Positions 16,745 to 24,226 of a stretch of 64,000 nt of DNA are shown piece by piece. The first letter of the stretch is position 1. Each line of letters starts with the position of its first letter. The notes beneath the pieces were generated by a model. The model made no database searches. It saw only the letters and a program-made list of their open reading frames with translations, and was not told the origin of the DNA. Source of the DNA: CAYUNE01 sp964446115 (GTDB taxonomy: Bacteria; Desulfobacterota; Desulfobulbia; Desulfobulbales; Desulfobulbaceae); assembly GCA_964446115.1 (NCBI GenBank), contig CAYUNE010000027.1, positions 142,009 to 206,008 on the forward strand, given 5' to 3'. The translations under genes were made by a program, and so were the position numbers.

Positions 16745-17755
16745 ATGAAAAAAAAGATGAGTGTTTCCCAAATGTTGCTTGCAGGAATGGCGCTTTCCTG
16801 CCTGATGATGTGTTCACCGGTGAATGCGGCGGACAAGGTTGTGGTAATACCTCTTTTTTCTCAGAACAGTGACACGGATTCCACCTACACCAACAGTGTG
16901 GGCATGACCTTTTCCCGTATCCCCGCCGGCTCCTTTATCATGGGGAGTCCGGACGGGATCAACGGCCGGGCCGGCGATACCCACCGCCCCTTCTGGCCGC
17001 CGGAATTCGGCTCACATATTCCCGATAATGAGCAGGAGATCCAGCACCTGGTCAGTATCACCAGGCCGTTCTACATGCAGACCACCGAGGTGACCCAGAG
17101 GCAGTATCTGCAGGTCATGGGGAGCAGCGGCTATACCAACCCGGCCAATTTTCAGAGCTGTGGCCTTGACTGTCCGGTGGAGAAAGTCAGCTGGGAGGAA
17201 GCCCGGCTCTTTATCGAGACCCTAAACACCATGGAAAACAGGACAGGTTGCGATAAGACACCCAACTCCTGCTACTCCCTGCCCACCGAGGCCCAGTGGG
17301 AGTACGCGGCCCGGGCCGGTACCGTCACCGCCTTTTACAGCGGCGGCATTTCCGCGGAAGGCCATGCCAGCTGTGACGTACTGGACTCCAACCTGGATCT
17401 CATCGGTTGGTATGAGTGCAATTCCGGAGGGACCACCCATGAGGTGGCGGGCAAGAAACCGAACAACTGGGGATTATACGATATGTCCGGCAATGTCGAG
17501 GAGTGGTGCGCCGACCGCTCAAACTCAGGAGTAGCGCCCGAAGAGGATCTCAGGTACCCGCCGGAAGACCTCACCTATAACGGCGCTCCGGTTGCAGATC
17601 CCCAGGGGAGGACAACCGGATCTCACCGCATCAGCCGCGGCGGCAGCTGGGATCACGATGCCTCCAGCGCCCGTTCGGCCAAGCGGTATCACCACGATCC
17701 GACCTCTCGCTTTCCCACGCTGGGATTCCGGGTGATGCTGTCCATCAGCGAGTAG
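16745..17755 (+). CDS. Exported formylglycine-generating-enzyme-fold (SUMF1) protein
   Basis: The 336-residue protein has a Sec signal peptide (about 1-29, hydrophobic core LLAGMALSCLMM, cleavage after VNA). One FGE-sulfatase (SUMF1) domain follows. Its marks are GMTFSRIPAGSFIMGS at the start, FYMQTTEVTQRQYLQVMG, PVEKVSWEEA, YSLPTEAQWEYAARAG, GLYDMSGNVEEWCAD, ISRGGSWDHDA and GFRVM at the end. Domains of this fold modify sulfatases, serve other oxidations, or only bind ligands. I do not see the paired catalytic cysteines of true FGE in the expected C-terminal place, so enzyme activity is uncertain. The ribosome-binding site CAGGAGGAATT is very good. No sulfatase or kinase is adjacent. Its location is the periplasm or outside the cell. 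Confidence 0.87.
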   Translation: MKKKMSVSQMLLAGMALSCLMMCSPVNAADKVVVIPLFSQNSDTDSTYTNSVGMTFSRIPAGSFIMGSPDGINGRAGDTHRPFWPPEFGSHIPDNEQEIQHLVSITRPFYMQTTEVTQRQYLQVMGSSGYTNPANFQSCGLDCPVEKVSWEEARLFIETLNTMENRTGCDKTPNSCYSLPTEAQWEYAARAGTVTAFYSGGISAEGHASCDVLDSNLDLIGWYECNSGGTTHEVAGKKPNNWGLYDMSGNVEEWCADRSNSGVAPEEDLRYPPEDLTYNGAPVADPQGRTTGSHRISRGGSWDHDASSARSAKRYHHDPTSRFPTLGFRVMLSISE

Positions 17756-17773
17756 GCGGGCAGCCTGCTTCCC

Positions 17774-17805
17774 CCCGGAAATGGTCCGGCCGGATCATTT
17801 CCGGG
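17774..17805. terminator. Stem-loop between convergent genes
   Basis: CCCGGAAATG at 17774-17783 pairs perfectly with CATTTCCGGG at 17796-17805, and the 12-base loop is itself GC-rich and partly self-complementary. It lies between the ends of two convergent genes and may stop transcription in both directions, although no strong T run follows. Confidence 0.5.
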
Positions 17806-17889
17806 CAAAGTCGTCCGCCGGTGGTTTCCGGGCCTGTTTCCTGTCCCTCGGCAGGAGGCAGCGCCGGAGGACGAACCCCTTGACTGCAG

Positions 17890-18597
17890 TTACGAAAACG
17901 GCGAGAGCTCTTTGGCGGGGATGAGCTCGCTGAAGTAGAGAATGGATGGATACCGCCGGGAGCGGCGGGGAGGCTGCCGGCTGCTGGGACGGGCCACGTG
18001 GATCAGGTGGCGCGGCCCGGTGCGGCGGGCCGCATCCAGCACCTTTTCCGTATCATCGGCAAGCATGGTCCGCTCGGGATCGTAGCCGATCATCCGTTGC
18101 AGTCGCGTCCAGAACGCCTCTTCTTCCTTGGCCAACCCCACCTCCTGGGAACAGATAATCCGATCAAAAAAACCGGCGATACCGGTTTTGCCCAGTTTGA
18201 TGCTCAGGGTTGTGGAGTGGGCATTGGTCACCAGGTGTACCTGTTTTGATTTTTTGCGGCAGAATTCCAGAAAAACGGTAACATACGGGTGCACCTTGAT
18301 GAGATGGTCGATGCGGATTTTCAGCTCCGGAATATCCAGTCCCAGCCGTTTCGACCAGTAGTCGAGATCCGTCCACATCAGGGTATTTTCCACGCTTCGA
18401 TACTGTTGCAGCAGTTCTCTCCCGGCCTGCTCGATGGAAATGTCATGCTGCAGGCTGTAATGCTCGGGAACATACTGTTCCCAAAAGTAATCGTCGAAAT
18501 GTTTGTCCAAAAGCGTGCCATCCATATCCAGGAGCACGGTGTCGATGTCGGTCCAGGAAAAGGAAGGTCTCAGGGCTGGGGCGGTAACTGTCTTCAT
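17890..18597 (-). CDS. yrfG: HAD-family GMP/IMP nucleotidase (YrfG type)
   Basis: This 235-residue soluble protein closely follows the E. coli YrfG pattern. It opens with WTDIDTVLLDMDGTLLD (HAD motif I, nucleophile Asp in DMDGT), then DYFWEQYVPEHY, and LMWTDLDYWSKRLGLD in the cap region. Motif II is LVTNAH, and motif IV is MLADDTEKVLDAA. YrfG dephosphorylates GMP and IMP in purine salvage; the same reaction is likely here. The C-terminus carries an Arg/Ser/Pro-rich insert (about 203-217). The ATG at 18597 is the first after a stop and gives the family's N-terminus. The gene is convergent with the FGE-domain gene and separated by 76 bases from the upstream acyltransferase, so it may be the second gene of a small operon. 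Confidence 0.85.
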   Translation of the reverse strand: MKTVTAPALRPSFSWTDIDTVLLDMDGTLLDKHFDDYFWEQYVPEHYSLQHDISIEQAGRELLQQYRSVENTLMWTDLDYWSKRLGLDIPELKIRIDHLIKVHPYVTVFLEFCRKKSKQVHLVTNAHSTTLSIKLGKTGIAGFFDRIICSQEVGLAKEEEAFWTRLQRMIGYDPERTMLADDTEKVLDAARRTGPRHLIHVARPSSRQPPRRSRRYPSILYFSELIPAKELSPFS

Positions 18598-18673
18598 GGT
18601 AGAGCGGGATGTACGGCAAACGGTGGTCGGTGTGATCCACCCGGCTGCGGTTCCAAGCCGGAAAAGAAATTTT

Positions 18674-19321
18674 TTAAATCACATGAGATGATGAGGAACA
18701 GGAATTACGCGGCCGGGCGGGAACACCGGCCATGAGACAGGAAGAGGGGGCTTTCTGGGCCAGAACCGAGCCGGCGCCGATGATGGTGTCGTCGCCGACA
18801 TCATCCATGATGATGGAGCCTTCGCCGATCCAGACGTTTTTGCCGATGACCACCCTGGAGGGGGTGAACTTTCTTGTCATCTTTCCCTCGTTGTCGAAAT
18901 GCTGGGTTTTGCCGCTGGGGATGCTGCAACGGCTGGCAATGATTGTCTCGGCGCCGATGGTGGCGATGCCGATGATGCAATAGGCGCCGATGGTGACATT
19001 GCTGCCGATCTCCGTCCCGCGGTGGGGGAAAAAGCTGCCGAAGCCGATATGAAAGTTCCAGGCGCATTTACGCAGGGTGGCGTAATAGAAGGCACTGCGA
19101 AGATAGCTGCCGGGCAGGCCGGGAACCAGGCTGAGCAGATGGCCGAAAAAGGAAAACAGCATCTCGCCTTTGGAGAACACCTCTTCCAGCCAGGTGAGAA
19201 TGATAAAAGGAAAAACCAGAAAAAACGCACCCAGAAAGGCCGTCTTTTTCATGGCCATCCGTATGGAGGTTGATCGGGACAGGAGAGCCATTGCAGGATA
19301 TTGCCGTTTGGTTGTATTCAT
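18674..19321 (-). CDS. Left-handed beta-helix (hexapeptide repeat) acyltransferase
   Basis: The 215-residue protein has a hydrophobic N-terminal stretch (TAFLGAFFLVFPFIILTWLEE) and a second apolar segment, then a hexapeptide-repeat coil. Visible turns include IGSNVTIGAYCIIGIATIGA, VVIGKNVWIGEGSIIMDDV and TIIGAGSVLAQ. The end VPARPR is typical of sugar O-acetyltransferases of the WcaF/maltose-acetyltransferase type. The likely job is acetylation of a polysaccharide or lipid-linked sugar using acetyl-CoA. I chose ATG 19321 over an upstream TTG; an ATG nearer the hydrophobic segment is also possible because no good Shine-Dalgarno is present. With the polyprenyl sugar transferase 2.4 kb away it may belong to surface-polysaccharide synthesis, but the two are not in one operon. 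Confidence 0.8.
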   Translation of the reverse strand: MNTTKRQYPAMALLSRSTSIRMAMKKTAFLGAFFLVFPFIILTWLEEVFSKGEMLFSFFGHLLSLVPGLPGSYLRSAFYYATLRKCAWNFHIGFGSFFPHRGTEIGSNVTIGAYCIIGIATIGAETIIASRCSIPSGKTQHFDNEGKMTRKFTPSRVVIGKNVWIGEGSIIMDDVGDDTIIGAGSVLAQKAPSSCLMAGVPARPRNSCSSSSHVI

Positions 19322-19808
19322 TGGTGTTGACGGCAGCTGCCGGTCAGGCAACGGCGCTTACCCCTCGCCAAGCCTGTGCTGCAGCACGGAAGATATTTTT
19401 CGGATTCCTGGAAGAGCCCCGTATCCACTGCCGGCCAGGAACGGATCAGTCCCTCTTGAAAAAGCGCTAAGGCCCAATGGGACTAATTTGGGCTCATATA
19501 TAATTTGACCCTGCTGAAACGGAGAGGTGACGTGGGAAATGAAAATAGGACGAAATGGCGGAAGAAAAAGGAAAACCAATTCCGTAGCCACCATCCTGCC
19601 AGCCTGTGACGGGAAGGAAATATGGTGTCCCCGGAATTAGCCGGCAGCGTCTCCCATAAAAAAATTTCCGCAACGGTTCCAACGCCCCTGATTTGCGGGA
19701 CACCGGAAGCTATATTTTACCGCCGGGGCGCAAAACCCGTGGCCGGGTAGGCGCCGGGAAACGGCAAAAAGAGGGGCAGCTCCATTGGCTGAGTGACGGC
19801 AGGACGGC
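19322..19808. other. Non-coding gap between acyltransferase and tRNA-Ser
   Basis: These 487 bases hold no convincing gene. They include the promoter region of the acyltransferase and the 3' flank of tRNA-Ser. An 8-base inverted pair (GGTGTCCC near 19623 and GGGACACC near 19697) is too far apart to interpret. There is no sign of an integrated element in this tRNA flank. Confidence 0.5.
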
Positions 19809-19898
19809 TGGCGGAGGAGCAGGGATTCGAACCCTGGGTGGAGTCACCCCCACAACGGTTTTCGAGACCGTCCCGTTCGACCGCTCCGGCACTCCTCC
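19809..19898 (-). tRNA. tRNA-Ser (anticodon CGA)
   Basis: The minus strand reads as a complete 90-base class II tRNA with encoded CCA. The acceptor stem is GGAGGAG pairing with CTCCTCC, the discriminator is G, and the T loop contains GGTTCGAATCC. The anticodon arm is ACGGT-CTCGAAA-ACCGT, giving anticodon CGA, which reads UCG serine codons. The long variable arm (GTGGGGGTGACTCCACC) is as expected for tRNA-Ser. Confidence 0.96.
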
Positions 19899-19926
19899 TT
19901 TCCAGGTACTCAGGTGCAACTATGCA

Positions 19927-19955
19927 TTGTTACCCTTTCTTGGAAAAATCGTCAA
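19927..19955 (-). promoter_or_regulatory. Sigma70-like promoter of tRNA-Ser
   Basis: On the minus strand TTGACG (19950-19955) and TAACAA (19927-19932) are 17 bases apart. The tRNA 5' end lies about 28 bases downstream of the -10 element, which leaves a short leader of about 20 bases. Confidence 0.65.
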
Positions 19956-20186
19956 GGGGCGGGGGCTTTTTCATGCGGTATGCCCGCGGCGTGGGGGGAT
20001 TAACCCCAGTCCGGTGGAGATAATGATTGACAGGGCCGGGTTGGAAGTAGTTATATTCTTCGAAAATGCAATGGGTTTGATGCGCCGGCGCGGTTGCCGC
20101 GCTCCATTGCCGGGTTTGCAGGCCCCGCTGTCGAGCGACGGGAGACCGGAGGTTGCAGCGGGACGCGCAAGGGAAAAAAGGGGAAG

Positions 20187-20759
20187 ATGCCGACGGAACA
20201 ACAGGGTGCATTGCTGTTACGGTTGGCCAGGCAGGCCATCGAGGAAAAGCTGGGCATTGTTTCCGGTTCGCCCGTTGATGAATCGCAACTGACGGATGCG
20301 GCGCTGCAGGCGAAACAGGGGGTCTTCGTTACCCTGAAAATCGGCGCCAACCTGCGGGGATGTATCGGCAGTCTGCGGGCCACCGAGTCCATTGTCGACG
20401 GGGTGCGGCGGCATGCGGTCAATGCCGCCTTCCATGACCAGCGGTTTCCGCCGCTGACCGCCGCAGAGTTGAAAAAGGTGAGGATCGGCATCAGTATCCT
20501 CTCCCCGGCGGTGCGGGCGGAATATGACTCCCCGGAAGAGCTGCTGGACGATCTGGCCCGGGAGCGTCCCGGGGTCATTTTGCAGGGCAAGGGCGGCACC
20601 GGGGCCACCTTTCTGCCCCAGGTCTGGGAACAGCTGCCGGATCCGCGGCTTTTTCTCTCCCAGCTTTCCCTCAAGGCCGGGCTGCCGGACATGGCCTGGC
20701 GCGCGCCCAATATCGACATCCTCACCTACACTGTCCAATCTTTCACGGAGGATCGGTGA
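20187..20759 (+). CDS. AMMECR1-family protein (AmmeMemoRadiSam system protein A)
   Basis: The 190-residue protein is an AMMECR1-domain protein. It shows GVFVTLKIGANLRGCIGSL, containing the hallmark LRGCIG motif, then AFHDQRFPPLTAAEL, ISILSPAV, and GVILQGKGGTGATFLPQVW near the end. In bacteria this family is protein A of the AmmeMemoRadiSam set, named with a MEMO protein and a radical SAM enzyme. The biochemical role is not firmly known. Neither partner is in the window, though two other radical SAM genes lie within 4 kb. The frame is open from 20094, but ATG 20187 with AAGGGGAAG just upstream fits the domain start. The next gene begins 19 bases after its stop, so a three-gene operon with the cysteine-cluster protein and bioB is likely. 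Confidence 0.88.
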   Translation: MPTEQQGALLLRLARQAIEEKLGIVSGSPVDESQLTDAALQAKQGVFVTLKIGANLRGCIGSLRATESIVDGVRRHAVNAAFHDQRFPPLTAAELKKVRIGISILSPAVRAEYDSPEELLDDLARERPGVILQGKGGTGATFLPQVWEQLPDPRLFLSQLSLKAGLPDMAWRAPNIDILTYTVQSFTEDR

Positions 20760-20778
20760 GCCGATATCATAGCCGTCA

Positions 20779-21414
20779 ATGAAGGAACTCTTCCTCTCGC
20801 CCCGACTTTCTCACCTGCTTGCCCGGATCTATGCCGACATGGAAGCCGGATATGATCTGGTTGCCGCCCGCCTGGGTCACTCCTGCGAAAACTGCCCCGA
20901 CAACTGCTGCGACAGTTTTTTCCGGCACCACACCTACTGCGAATGGGCCTATCTCTGGGAAGGGATCCGCGCCCTGCCCGACGACGATATCGACCGTATT
21001 CTCAAAAGAGCCGAGGAATATGTCCGGGAGTGCAGGGCGGCGGAGGCCCGGGGCAAGCGACCGCAGCTCATGTGTCCCCTCAATGAGGAGGGGCTGTGCA
21101 TCCTCTACTCGCATCGGCTGATGATCTGCCGGATGCACGGAATCCCGGCCATTCTGATCAGGCCGGACGGCAAGCGTCTCAGCTTTCCCGGCTGTTTCCG
21201 TTGTCAGGAGATCGTGGCGAAAAACTTCGGGGGGGATGAAACGCCGGTCATGGACCGCACCGGGCTCTATCGCAACCTTGCCGGGCTGGAATCCGAATTG
21301 CTGGGTGAAAAACGGCACCTCTACCCCAAGGTGCGCCTCACCGTGGCGGAGATGATCCTCAAGGGACCGCCCCGTATTCCCCGGCCCCATTGCGAGAGAA
21401 ACAAAGGGGCGTAG
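20779..21414 (+). CDS. Cysteine-cluster protein (YkgJ/UPF0153-like)
   Basis: This 211-residue cytoplasmic protein has a CxxC-type cluster, CENCPDNCCDSFF, followed by a Cys in HHTYCEWAYL. Later come the group CPLNEEGLCILYSHRLMICR and another Cys pair in FPGCFRCQE. The spread of about nine cysteines, with His residues nearby, resembles YkgJ-type putative zinc- or iron-binding proteins. Its function is unknown. It lies between the AMMECR1 gene (19-base gap) and bioB (22-base gap), which suggests a link to radical SAM or iron-sulfur chemistry, but this is inference from position. The start ATG has a poor Shine-Dalgarno, consistent with translation coupled to the gene before it. Confidence 0.72.
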   Translation: MKELFLSPRLSHLLARIYADMEAGYDLVAARLGHSCENCPDNCCDSFFRHHTYCEWAYLWEGIRALPDDDIDRILKRAEEYVRECRAAEARGKRPQLMCPLNEEGLCILYSHRLMICRMHGIPAILIRPDGKRLSFPGCFRCQEIVAKNFGGDETPVMDRTGLYRNLAGLESELLGEKRHLYPKVRLTVAEMILKGPPRIPRPHCERNKGA

Positions 21415-21436
21415 CGCCGCGTTTTCCGTTGCCGTT

Positions 21437-22408
21437 ATGCTTGAGCCGGAAGAGATTTTTTCGCGGATCCGCAGCGGCGGCGACATAGACCGTCGAACCG
21501 CCCGGCGGATAGCCCGCCGGATGGATCTGCAGGATCTCCTTGCCCTGGCCGACCGGCTGCGCCGTCACTTCCACGGACGGCGTTTTTTTCTCTGTTCCAT
21601 CATCAACGCCCGCAGCGGCAACTGTTCCGAGGACTGCCGCTTCTGTGCCCAATCGGCCCGCCATCCCACTGATATTGATTCATACCGCCTCATTGATCCG
21701 GACAAGGCCCTGGCCGTTGCCATGGAAAACGACGGCTGCGGCGTCCGCCGCCTCTCCCTGGTGGCCAGCGGTCGCTCGCCGGACAGGTCACTGCTGGACG
21801 GCCTCGGCCGCCTCTACGATATGATGGCTGGAAAGACGCGCCTGGATTTTTGCGCCTCCCTCGGCCTGATCAGCGCATCCCAGGCCGCGGAGCTTCGCCG
21901 GATGGGGGTGACCAGGTATCACTGCAACCTGGAGTCGTGCCGGGAGTTTTTTCCGCAGATCTGCACCACCCACACCCATGGGGAGAAGGTGGAAACCCTG
22001 AAAAACGCGGCCCGGGCCGGCCTGTCCCGCTGTTCCGGCGGCATTATCGGCATGGGGGAGGGGTTGGATGAGCGCATCGAGCTTGCCCTGGAGCTGCGTG
22101 ATCTCGGCATCCGGTCCATTCCCGTCAACATACTCACCCCGGTGAAGGCAACCCCCCTGGCCGCAGCGACGCCCCTGGACACGGACGAGGTGTTGAGAAC
22201 AGTGGCTCTCTTCAGGATCATCAATCCCGCCGCGGTGATCAGGATCGCCGGCGGTCGCCTGCTGCTGGGCAAAGAGCAGTATCGCTGTTTCACCGCCGGG
22301 GCCAACGGCGCCATCGTCGGCAACTATCTCACCACCGTGGGGGCCTCCCTGGCCGAAGATCTTGAAAATATCGCCGCCCTGGGCTATCGGTTGCCCTCTT
22401 CTTCCTGA
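21437..22408 (+). CDS. bioB: Biotin synthase
   Basis: BioB is the radical SAM enzyme that inserts sulfur into dethiobiotin. The 323-residue protein shows the SAM-cluster motif in GNCSEDCRFCAQSA (CxxxCxxC). Conserved Cys residues occur in LDFCASLG and YHCNLESC. The Arg that binds the auxiliary [2Fe-2S] cluster lies in VIRIAGGR. NILTPVKATPL and FTAGANGAIVGNYLTT complete the family pattern. It lacks neighbouring bioA, bioD or bioF genes, so the rest of the pathway is elsewhere, or biotin precursors are imported (inference). The start has no clear ribosome-binding site; the ATG at 21437 gives a normal family length. Confidence 0.95.
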   Translation: MLEPEEIFSRIRSGGDIDRRTARRIARRMDLQDLLALADRLRRHFHGRRFFLCSIINARSGNCSEDCRFCAQSARHPTDIDSYRLIDPDKALAVAMENDGCGVRRLSLVASGRSPDRSLLDGLGRLYDMMAGKTRLDFCASLGLISASQAAELRRMGVTRYHCNLESCREFFPQICTTHTHGEKVETLKNAARAGLSRCSGGIIGMGEGLDERIELALELRDLGIRSIPVNILTPVKATPLAAATPLDTDEVLRTVALFRIINPAAVIRIAGGRLLLGKEQYRCFTAGANGAIVGNYLTTVGASLAEDLENIAALGYRLPSSS

Positions 22409-22419
22409 CTTGCAGGCAT

Positions 22420-24156
22420 TCACGGACGGTGCATCGCAACGCCCTTCTTCGTCCTTCCGCTATCTTTGTCGGTGCTGGGCAGCAGGCAATTTTTTTGCCG
22501 CCTACGGCCGCGAAAGCTCTTCTCCACCAGGCATGGTTTTCCGGTGAAGGGGTTGCGACCGGTCCAGTACATGAGGGTGGACCAGGTGGAGGGAGTGGGG
22601 GTGAAGATCTGCACCTGTCGGGGCAGCAGCCGCAGGTGTCGCCGGGAAAAGTTTCTCAGGCGGCGCATGTCGTCAAGGCTGCAGTCGGGATGGGCGGCGA
22701 TCATGTAATAGGTGAGGAACTGTTTTTTGCCCGCCTCGCGGGTCAGCCGGTTGAAGAGGCGGCGAAAGGAGAGCAGGACGGCCGTTCCCGGCTTGCCCAT
22801 GGCGGCCAGGACCCGTTTTTCACTGTGCTCCGGGGCGAGTTTGAGCTGCCCCGAGACATGGTGCCGCACCAGCTGCCGCAGGTAGGCGGTTCCATGGCGT
22901 TGATCGGCCGGCAGCAGATCGTGGCGGATTCCCGAGGCGACAATAACCTTGCGGATGCCCGGCAGTTGCCGCAGTTGCCGCAGGAGTTGCAGCTGGGGTT
23001 CGTGGTTCACCGGCAACTTTGCGCAGACGCGGGGATAGAGGCAGCGTTTGCCTCGGCAGCTGCCGCGGATGGCCTTGCGGCTGCATTCGAAGCCGTACAT
23101 GTTGGCCGTGGGTCCGCCCACATCGGCTATGATGCCGGTGAAACGCGGGTGACGGGTTAGCACTTCGGCCTCGCGCAGGATTGACCTCCGGCTGCGCCGG
23201 CGCACCGTGCGCCCCTGGTGAACGGCAATGGCGCAGAAGTTGCACTCGCCGTAACAGCCGCGGTGGGTGGCGATGGCGAAGCGGATGGTGGCCAGGGCCC
23301 GTACCCGGCCGCGTCTCCGGTCATGGGGATGGAGGTCGCGTTCATAGTCCAGGTTGTGCACCCGGTCGAGCTCCTCCGTGGTGAGCCAGGGGGCTGGTGG
23401 ATTCTGGATCAGATAGCGGCTGTCCTGCCGCTGGGCGAGGCCTGCGGCGGTGACCGGGTCGTTGTTGTCGTAAAAGGTGCGGAACATCGCGGTGAAAGCC
23501 GCCTTGTCACCGGCGGCCTCGGCATGGGAGGGCAGCTCCTCGTATCCGGCCGGAACAGTGGAAGCCGCATAACAGACGCCCCGGATCCGGCGGGGATCTT
23601 TTCCGGCGTCGAGGCGGTTGGCCAGCTCGACCACCGCCCGCTCCGCCATGCCGTAGAGAAGATAGTCTCCCCGGGCATCGAAGAGAATGGAGCGCCGCAC
23701 CGAGTCGGACCAAAAATCGTAATGGGAGATGCGGCGCAGGCTGGCCTCGATACCGCCCAGGACAATGGGACGGGTATTTTTGAAATAGCGCCTGATCAGG
23801 TTGGCATAGATGATCACCGCCCGGTCCGGGCGTCTGTTGTTGATACCGCCCGGGGTGTAGTCGTCCTGTTTTCTTTTTTTGCCCGAGGCGGTGTAGTTGG
23901 CGACCATGGAGTCGATACAGCCGCCGCTGACGCCCCAGAAGAGACGGGGTTCTCCCAGCCGGGCGATATCCCGATCCGATGTGATATCGGGCTGGGCAAT
24001 GATTCCCACCCGGTAACCCGCCGCCAGCAGTACCTTGCCGATAACCGCCACCCCGATGAAGGGCGAGTCGATATGGGCATCGCCGTTGACCAGGATGATG
24101 TCCGGCCGGTCCCAGCCCAGGGCGCGCATCTCTTTTGTGGTTGCGGGAAGAAACAT
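22420..24156 (-). CDS. ygiQ: YgiQ-family radical SAM protein
   Basis: The protein of 578 residues matches the YgiQ (UPF0313) pattern. It begins with MFLPATTKEMRALGWDRPD, then ILVNGDAHIDSPFIGVAVIG, IIAQPDI and RPIVLGGIEASLRRISHYDFW. The radical SAM motif follows in THRGCYGECNFCAIAVHQGR (CxxxCxxC). GLKLAPEHSE-like (here GQLKLAPEHSEKRVLAAMGK) and TPTPSTWSTLMYWTG complete the set. The frame extends to a GTG at 24213, but ATG 24156 has AGGG nine bases upstream and matches the common family start. Its biochemical function is unknown; a cobalamin-independent methyl- or thio-transfer has not been shown. It is convergent with bioB, 11 bases away. The C-terminus is very basic. Confidence 0.9.
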   Translation of the reverse strand: MFLPATTKEMRALGWDRPDIILVNGDAHIDSPFIGVAVIGKVLLAAGYRVGIIAQPDITSDRDIARLGEPRLFWGVSGGCIDSMVANYTASGKKRKQDDYTPGGINNRRPDRAVIIYANLIRRYFKNTRPIVLGGIEASLRRISHYDFWSDSVRRSILFDARGDYLLYGMAERAVVELANRLDAGKDPRRIRGVCYAASTVPAGYEELPSHAEAAGDKAAFTAMFRTFYDNNDPVTAAGLAQRQDSRYLIQNPPAPWLTTEELDRVHNLDYERDLHPHDRRRGRVRALATIRFAIATHRGCYGECNFCAIAVHQGRTVRRRSRRSILREAEVLTRHPRFTGIIADVGGPTANMYGFECSRKAIRGSCRGKRCLYPRVCAKLPVNHEPQLQLLRQLRQLPGIRKVIVASGIRHDLLPADQRHGTAYLRQLVRHHVSGQLKLAPEHSEKRVLAAMGKPGTAVLLSFRRLFNRLTREAGKKQFLTYYMIAAHPDCSLDDMRRLRNFSRRHLRLLPRQVQIFTPTPSTWSTLMYWTGRNPFTGKPCLVEKSFRGRRRQKNCLLPSTDKDSGRTKKGVAMHRP

Positions 24157-24226
24157 GAAACCCTGCCGATGTTTCCGGGATAAGGGGATGGAGAGTTCCC
24201 GGGATGCTACCACGGATGAGAAAAAA

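Noticed and set aside
19322..20186. Integrated element at tRNA-Ser
   Set aside because: No integrase, direct repeat of the tRNA end or composition shift was seen on either side.
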